From a virus, in IMG/VR virus record IMGVR_UViG_3300028558_000042, positions 1-44,342 of that record: a stretch of DNA of 44,342 nt; one strand, written 5' to 3'. The notes beneath the pieces are model-generated. The model was given only the letters and a program-made list of their open reading frames with translations. It was not told the origin of the DNA and did not search any database. Shown in pieces: positions 40,678 to 44,342 of the stretch. How positions within the stretch are numbered: position 1 is the first letter of the stretch; the number at the start of each line of letters is the position of its first letter. Made by a program: the position numbers and the translations under genes.

Positions 40678-41405
40678 TGCGCTGGATTCGTGTGGTACGC
40701 GAGATCAAGACCGACAAGGACGTCGCCGCGCTGGCGCGTTTCCTCAAGCTCAAGCGCGCCGAGGCCGCCGGTCATTGCCTCTTTCTCTTCCTCGAGCTGC
40801 CCCTGGCCGCTCCTGATGCCGACGTGAGCGGCTTCTCGGATGTCGAGCTCGACGCGTTCGCCGGCTGGGAAGGCAAGCGCGGCGCGTTCGGCGCCGCCTT
40901 CCGCGAGTTCCTCTGCGCCGACGGCCTCGTGAAGCATTGGGACGAGATCAACGGTGCGCCGATGCGTGCCTCCGATCGCGAGGCGGAGCGCAAGGCGGAC
41001 TTCCGCGCGAAGCGGCGGCGGACGCGCGGCGAAAGTCCCACTGGGACAGGCGATGGGACAGGCGGTGGGACCGAGGGTGGGACAGAAGGCGGACGGGCGG
41101 CGGGACATGGCGGGGACAATTCTGGTGACGGTAACGGGGGTTTGGGGGGAGAAGCTCCGCTTCTCTCCCCCCAAACCCCAACCGCGCAAGGCGCAGGCGC
41201 GCGCACGCAAGGCCAAGCGACGCCGAAGGTTCGACTGTCGGCATTCTGCGCGGAGTGCGTCGGACAGCCCGGTGCGGTGCACGGATTCACGGACCACACC
41301 GCCGACTGCCCAGTGGGCGTGCGAGAGGCACAGCAACAGCCACGGCCACTGCGTGTAGCGGTCGGCGCGAAGGCAGAGCTCGTCGCGCAGCGGGTGGCCT
41401 CGTGA
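40677..41405 (+). CDS. Replication-initiator-like protein (lambda O role), carries ori-like repeats
   Basis: A 242-residue protein. Residues about 1-95 look like the winged-helix N-terminus of phage replisome organisers (RWIRVVREIKTDKDVAALAR, then VSGFSDVELDAFAGWEG and FREFLCADGLVKHWDEI). A repetitive Gly/Thr linker (about 120-150) is encoded by 12-bp iterons. The C-terminus has paired cysteines (FCAECVGQPGAVHG, TADCPVG). Lambda O likewise carries the origin within its coding sequence. The family match is by pattern, so the role is moderately supported. Confidence 0.62.
   Translation: MRWIRVVREIKTDKDVAALARFLKLKRAEAAGHCLFLFLELPLAAPDADVSGFSDVELDAFAGWEGKRGAFGAAFREFLCADGLVKHWDEINGAPMRASDREAERKADFRAKRRRTRGESPTGTGDGTGGGTEGGTEGGRAAGHGGDNSGDGNGGLGGEAPLLSPQTPTAQGAGARTQGQATPKVRLSAFCAECVGQPGAVHGFTDHTADCPVGVREAQQQPRPLRVAVGAKAELVAQRVAS
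41035..41089. repeat. Four 12-bp iterons, putative replication origin
   Basis: TGGGAC starts at 41042, 41054, 41066 and 41078, exactly 12 bp apart. Units are TGGGACAGGCGA, TGGGACAGGCGG, TGGGACCGAGGG and TGGGACAGAAGG. GTCCCA at 41035-41040 pairs with the first unit as an inverted repeat. Further GGGAC occurrences lie at 41102 and 41113. Iterons are typical initiator-binding sites. Confidence 0.62.
41137..41179. repeat. Large inverted repeat beside iterons
   Basis: Left arm about 41137-41155 (GGGGTTTGGGGGGAGAAGC) and right arm about 41159-41179 (its complement with two extra bases), separated by TCC. It can extrude about 19 bp. It lies within the coding region, about 50 bp after the iterons. 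It could be a primer or initiator structure of the origin. It is not followed by a T tract, so a terminator is less likely. Confidence 0.65.
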
Positions 41406-41989
41406 CGGGCGCCATGTCGGTGGACGATCTCCCACCACACATGCGGGAGCGGGCGAGAGAGCAGCTGCTCATCCCGAAGACGCCGGCCGTCGGCAAGAGC
41501 GATGTCAGTAACATGCGCGAGATAGAGCGCATCATGGCGCGGGCGGAGCAGGGCATCAACACCGAGCCGCTCCGTGGCGACGTGAAGCCGCGGGGACGCA
41601 ACGGCGGCCGGCGGGCGCAGCCGGAGCACGAGCATCAGCGCCAGCTCTTCAGCTGGGCGGACGACGCGATCACGCGCCTCGCGCTGCCGGACGTCGAGTG
41701 GCTGTACGCGATCCCGAACGGCGGGCATCGCCATAAAGCCACGGCCGGCAAGATGAAGGCCGAGGGCGTGCGCGCCGGCTATCCCGACATCGGCCTCGAC
41801 GTCGCGCGCAGCGGCTTCAACGGCTTCCGCGGCGAGTTGAAGGCGCCAGGCGCGCCGGGCGCGAACGAGAACCAGCGCCGCTGGCATGCCTGGCTCAAGC
41901 GGCAGGGCTACTGCGTTGTCGTCTGCCACGGCTGGGAGGCGATGCGCGACGAGATCATCGGATACCTCACCATGGACAAGGAACGCTGA
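41402..41989 (+). CDS. VRR-NUC domain nuclease
   Basis: A 195-residue protein with a VRR-NUC fold, the restriction-like nuclease found in FAN1 and phage Holliday-junction resolvase relatives. Motifs: EHEHQRQLFSWADDAI (about 75-90), AIPNGGHRHKATAGKMKAEG (about 103-122), VRAGYPDIGLDVA (about 123-135) with the catalytic Asp, GFRGELKAPG (about 142-151) with the E-x-K, and the C-terminal VVVCHGWEAMRDE. I use GTG 41402 because it overlaps the previous stop, as elsewhere; ATG 41414 is an alternative. Probably a resolvase for replication intermediates. Confidence 0.88.
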   Translation: MTGAMSVDDLPPHMRERAREQLLIPKTPAVGKSDVSNMREIERIMARAEQGINTEPLRGDVKPRGRNGGRRAQPEHEHQRQLFSWADDAITRLALPDVEWLYAIPNGGHRHKATAGKMKAEGVRAGYPDIGLDVARSGFNGFRGELKAPGAPGANENQRRWHAWLKRQGYCVVVCHGWEAMRDEIIGYLTMDKER

Positions 41990-41992
41990 CCG

Positions 41993-42376
41993 ATGCGACC
42001 CGAACTTCCACCAATCGCGGCGACCGTCGATGCGGACGGCCGCGTCTCGATCGACCTGCAGCAACCCGCCGTCGTGCGTGCCCGCGGCCGCCTCGCAGCA
42101 CGCGCGCAAGAGGGCTTCTTCCAGCCCGCCGTCTGCGACGACATCAAGATCCTCCTACACGCGCTCACGGTCTCTGAAGAGCGCGCGGTGCACTTCGCGG
42201 AGGACAACAAGTTCCTCCGCGAAGAGAAGGCGCAGGTGTGGCGGCACATCAACGACAACACGGTGATCGAGCGCGTGCCGGCCGGCTGGTGGATCGCGCT
42301 CGGCATCGCCATCATGGCCGTCGCCGCGATCCTGATCATCAAGCTCACCGGCCGGGTCCCGGCGGTGCAGCCATGA
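41993..42376 (+). CDS. Membrane-anchored hypothetical protein
   Basis: A 127-residue protein with a soluble N-terminal region (PPIATVDADGRVSID-like, then VSEERAVHFAEDNKFLREEK) and a C-terminal membrane helix (WWIALGIAIMAVAAILIIKL). It overlaps the next gene by four bases. No family recognised. Confidence 0.6.
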   Translation: MRPELPPIAATVDADGRVSIDLQQPAVVRARGRLAARAQEGFFQPAVCDDIKILLHALTVSEERAVHFAEDNKFLREEKAQVWRHINDNTVIERVPAGWWIALGIAIMAVAAILIIKLTGRVPAVQP

Positions 42377-42804
42377 AACTCGCCGCCGCCGTCGACATGG
42401 AAACAGGGCTCATCGTGTCCGTCGAGATCGAGCCGGATATCCAGGTCGTCGGTGGATTCCCATGGTGGTGGCGCGCACTGATTCAGGTCACCGTCACCGC
42501 GATGACGATCCTTCCCAAGATCGCCTCCCGATGGGATCCGCCGCGCATGTCGCTCGAGGAGCTGCTCCACGAACTCGGCCACGCCCGCGACCAGGCGGCG
42601 TTCGTGGCGAAGTACGGTGCGATTCTCGGCAAGCTGCTCTGGTTCACGCGGTACTTCTGGCGCTGGGCGTGGACATGGTTCAGCTATGCGAAGATCTGCG
42701 ACGAGGCGACCTGCAAGCTGCTCGCGAAGCACCAGCGCGACTGGTGGGCCGCGAACGGCCAGCCCGCGGTCTTCACGCTCGCGATGCAGCGGAGCGTGGT
42801 CTGA
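42373..42804 (+). CDS. Protein with HExxH zinc-peptidase motif
   Basis: A 143-residue protein. EELLHELGHARDQ at about 58-70 holds HELGH, a zincin HExxH motif. Flanking sequence is hydrophobic and aromatic (FPWWWRALIQVTVTAMTIL, LLWFTRYFWRWAWTWFS). The third ligand is unclear: Glu or His residues follow, and Cys residues at CDEATC near the end are possible. Short metallopeptidase-like proteins of this kind occur in phages, but activity here is unproven. It could also be a fortuitous motif in a small protein. Confidence 0.6.
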   Translation: MKLAAAVDMETGLIVSVEIEPDIQVVGGFPWWWRALIQVTVTAMTILPKIASRWDPPRMSLEELLHELGHARDQAAFVAKYGAILGKLLWFTRYFWRWAWTWFSYAKICDEATCKLLAKHQRDWWAANGQPAVFTLAMQRSVV

Positions 42805-42812
42805 ACGACCGC

Positions 42813-43394
42813 ATGGCACGAGCCCGCCAAGCCGATGCTGAGGCGCGCGATGCGATCGCGCTGCTCTTGGATCGCCATCTCGCGCCGGCGCCGCTCATGC
42901 GCCGCGTGAGCATGTTCATCCTCACGCGCTCGCTCGCGCGCTCGGGTCGATCGACCGCGGCCGCGATCGCCGAGGACGTGCACCTGCCGTACAACTCGCT
43001 GGCCTCCCGGATCCAGCGCGCCGGCGGCGATCGCATCTTGGCGCTTCGTGATGAAATGATCCTCACGCGGCTCGCCTATTGTTTCCGCGATCCGCTGCTC
43101 GCCTGGCAGATGGTGGCCGACCTGCTCGAGGTCCGCACGCACCGCGCGCTGCTGCGCGTCGTGCGGCGCGCGCGATCGACGTCACCGCAGCTCTGGCGAT
43201 CGCGCGTGACGCCGGAAGGCGAGATCCGGCTCTTCACCTCGTTCCTGATGCGGAACGCCGAACCCTGGGCGCAGGTGAGCGTCGATCGCGGCCTCTGCTG
43301 CCCACATTGCGGCGGTGCGGTATATGGGCATCCGGGTTCAGGGCCGGCGTCGGCTATCTTGCCGTCAACAGACGCCCAGGGCGGAGGCCGCTGA
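42813..43394 (+). CDS. AraC-type HTH regulator, candidate late activator
   Basis: A 193-residue protein. Residues about 43-125 show an AraC-type double HTH: STAAAIAEDVHLPYNSLASR followed by AGGDRILALRDEMILTRLAY and AWQMVADLLEVRTHRALLRV. A C-terminal CCPHCGG motif suggests zinc binding. It is the only recognised transcriptional regulator of this type in the right early block, next to cos, so it could control the late operon. The ATG is 8 bases after the previous stop. The role is inferred. Confidence 0.7.
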   Translation: MARARQADAEARDAIALLLDRHLAPAPLMRRVSMFILTRSLARSGRSTAAAIAEDVHLPYNSLASRIQRAGGDRILALRDEMILTRLAYCFRDPLLAWQMVADLLEVRTHRALLRVVRRARSTSPQLWRSRVTPEGEIRLFTSFLMRNAEPWAQVSVDRGLCCPHCGGAVYGHPGSGPASAILPSTDAQGGGR

Positions 43395-44095
43395 TGGCAC
43401 CATTCCAGATCAACGTCGCGATCGACACGAAGGGGCTGGACACCCGCACAGCGCGCGGAGAGAAGCGGCTGGCGTACAATACCGCCGAGGCGTTGAACAA
43501 CACGGGCAAGGCGGCGCAGGGCGCGATGCGCGTGCGCATGGAAGCGATCATGAAGTTGCGCTCAGAGACGAAGCGCAATCGGAAGTGGCTGCTCGAGCGC
43601 ATCAAGCTCCAGTTCGCGTCGGCCAGGAAGGGCACCGTCTACTGCGAGCTCTACATCGACAACAAGAACCGGCTGCTGCTCGGCGCATTCGAGACCGGTG
43701 AGATGCGCGAGCCGTTTGTTGGCAAGAACCTCGCCGAACCCAATCCGCTGCAGGCGCGCGAGGGCGGCACGTTCGGCGGTGCCATCAAGCCAGACCTCAC
43801 GTTCAAGGCGCTCAAGTTCAAGAAGGTGAGCGTGATGCCGGGCAAGTTCGGCTATCGCTCACAGTTCAAGGGCCTCGAGCGCACGTTCATCCTCAAGGCG
43901 ACGACGGCCAACCCGCTCGGTGGCGTGTACCAGCGCGTCGGGCCTGGCAAGGACGATATCCGTCTCGTCTATGGATTCCGCCGCGCCTTCCAGCTCAAGA
44001 AGATCCTCCACATGCTGCAGACCGCCGAGGTCACGATGCGCGACAAGTTCGCCGTCGAGTTCGCGATCGCCAATGCGAGGAACCCGAGTCTATGA
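43394..44095 (+). CDS. Minor tail protein Z-like
   Basis: A 233-residue basic protein. The N-terminus (EKRLAYNTAEALNNTGKAAQ, MRVRMEAIMKLRSETKRNRK) resembles lambda gpZ-like tail-completion proteins, with GGVYQRVG near 183-190 and helical C-terminus (MLQTAEVTMRDKFAVEFAI). Distance from the tail module is unusual; across cos it is followed by the terminase genes. The similarity was judged by eye. TGATG overlap with the AraC-type gene. Confidence 0.55.
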   Translation: MAPFQINVAIDTKGLDTRTARGEKRLAYNTAEALNNTGKAAQGAMRVRMEAIMKLRSETKRNRKWLLERIKLQFASARKGTVYCELYIDNKNRLLLGAFETGEMREPFVGKNLAEPNPLQAREGGTFGGAIKPDLTFKALKFKKVSVMPGKFGYRSQFKGLERTFILKATTANPLGGVYQRVGPGKDDIRLVYGFRRAFQLKKILHMLQTAEVTMRDKFAVEFAIANARNPSL

Positions 44096-44342
44096 GCGAA
44101 CGCTTCTCGCTCGCGAACCGCGGCCATCTCTCGCTCTTCGTCGGCATCCTCCTGCGCGACGGCGCGCTCTGTCCCTCCTGCGGCTACGGCACACGCAAGA
44201 CGTCGAAGCGATGGGCCACGTGCAAGCGTTGCGGTGAGCGCGTCGCACGCGGGGATGGTGCGCACGCCCCGCTGTCGCGCTCCTGCTCGGCAGATGTTGC
44301 CGGGTCCTCCCAGAGCCTTTCGGCGCTGCGGGTACCGGCGAC
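44092..44342 (+). CDS. Zinc-ribbon protein crossing the contig junction
   Basis: The frame starts at ATG 44092, overlapping the previous stop, and runs off the right end. CPSC and CKRC (RKTSKRWATCKRCGERVA) form a zinc ribbon over about residues 30-50. Merging the repeated 12 bases continues it to the stop at 29-31, about 89 residues in total. Crossing the junction in frame supports a circular or cos-joined genome. It might be an HNH-associated or packaging factor, since such small zinc proteins can lie near terminase. Function unknown. Confidence 0.7.
   Translation, partial: MSERFSLANRGHLSLFVGILLRDGALCPSCGYGTRKTSKRWATCKRCGERVARGDGAHAPLSRSCSADVAGSSQSLSALRVPA
44331..44342. repeat. Right copy of 12-bp terminal repeat; putative cos overhang
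   Basis: Identical to 1-12. End-filling of 5' cohesive ends of 12 nt would give exactly this direct repeat at the two ends of a linear sequence. Confidence 0.6.

Noticed and set aside
41137-41179. Intrinsic terminator inside the initiator-like gene
   Set aside because: The stem is strong but no T tract follows, and the reading frame continues for over 200 bases.
41035-41181. A CRISPR array or satellite repeat
   Set aside because: Only four 12-bp direct repeats with no spacers and no cas genes; better read as iterons or coding repeats.

Overview
This window reads as one essentially complete genome of a temperate, long-tailed, non-contractile-tail (siphovirus-like) phage with a high-GC host (roughly two thirds G+C by eye). 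Its first and last 12 bases are identical (GGTACCGGCGAC). A zinc-ribbon gene running off the right end closes in frame at the left end, so the molecule is circular or cos-ended, about 44,330 bp unique. The 12-mer sits exactly on an imperfect dyad, as expected of a 12-nt cohesive end cut by the lambda-gpA-type terminase encoded here. The host is not identified by the sequence. An attP core equals the 3' part of an elongator tRNA-Met(CAU), so that tRNA gene is the likely integration site. One cargo gene (26823-27110) reminds me of small proteins of Gemmatimonadota, which is weak evidence.

Layout. 75-2631: small and large terminase. 2647-2916 (minus): a membrane-protein moron. 3081-9602: head module (gpW-like joiner, glycine-rich protein, portal, protease with nested scaffold, decoration protein, major capsid protein). 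9231-21442: connectors, tail tube, frameshifted tail chaperone, tape measure, distal tail, Fe-S-type hub, tip protein and LamG-domain fibre. 21600-25298: lysis genes (holin candidates, CHAP endolysin, two anchored proteins) and two late hypotheticals, ending in a good intrinsic terminator. 25600-27936 (minus): five-gene cargo operon including DUF3800 and a secreted protein. 28293-29236: immunity switch, with a minus-strand HTH repressor facing a ribbon-helix-helix gene across a palindromic operator that covers a canonical promoter. 29308-34595: early genes, including a DNA-annealing-type protein with an SSB-like acidic tail, a cold-shock protein and a HerA-like ATPase. 34592-36252: excisionase, unusual tyrosine integrase, attP with paired arm sites. 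36287-44095: a second early block with an ASCH protein, a ParB-SWIB fusion, a replication-initiator-like gene with iterons inside it, a VRR-NUC nuclease, a HExxH protein, an AraC-type regulator and a gpZ-like protein next to cos.

How it works together. Lysogeny rests on the repressor, integrase/Xis and attP, with minus-strand morons able to be expressed from the prophage. Lytic growth starts at the rightward promoter at 28958-28986. Replication probably initiates inside the O-like gene at about 41.04-41.18 kb. The AraC-type gene at the end of the early block is a candidate late activator. A 35-bp palindrome-containing element repeated exactly upstream of the head module and of the lysis module is its candidate target. 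Genes are packed with ATGA/GTGA overlaps. The gaps flanking the capsid and tail-tube genes instead hold strong hairpins followed by pyrimidine tracts.

Most novel-looking items: ParB-SWIB fusion without ParA, integrase lacking two catalytic residues, iteron/hairpin origin inside a coding region, repeated late-control element, and the lambda-style cos dyad at the contig ends.
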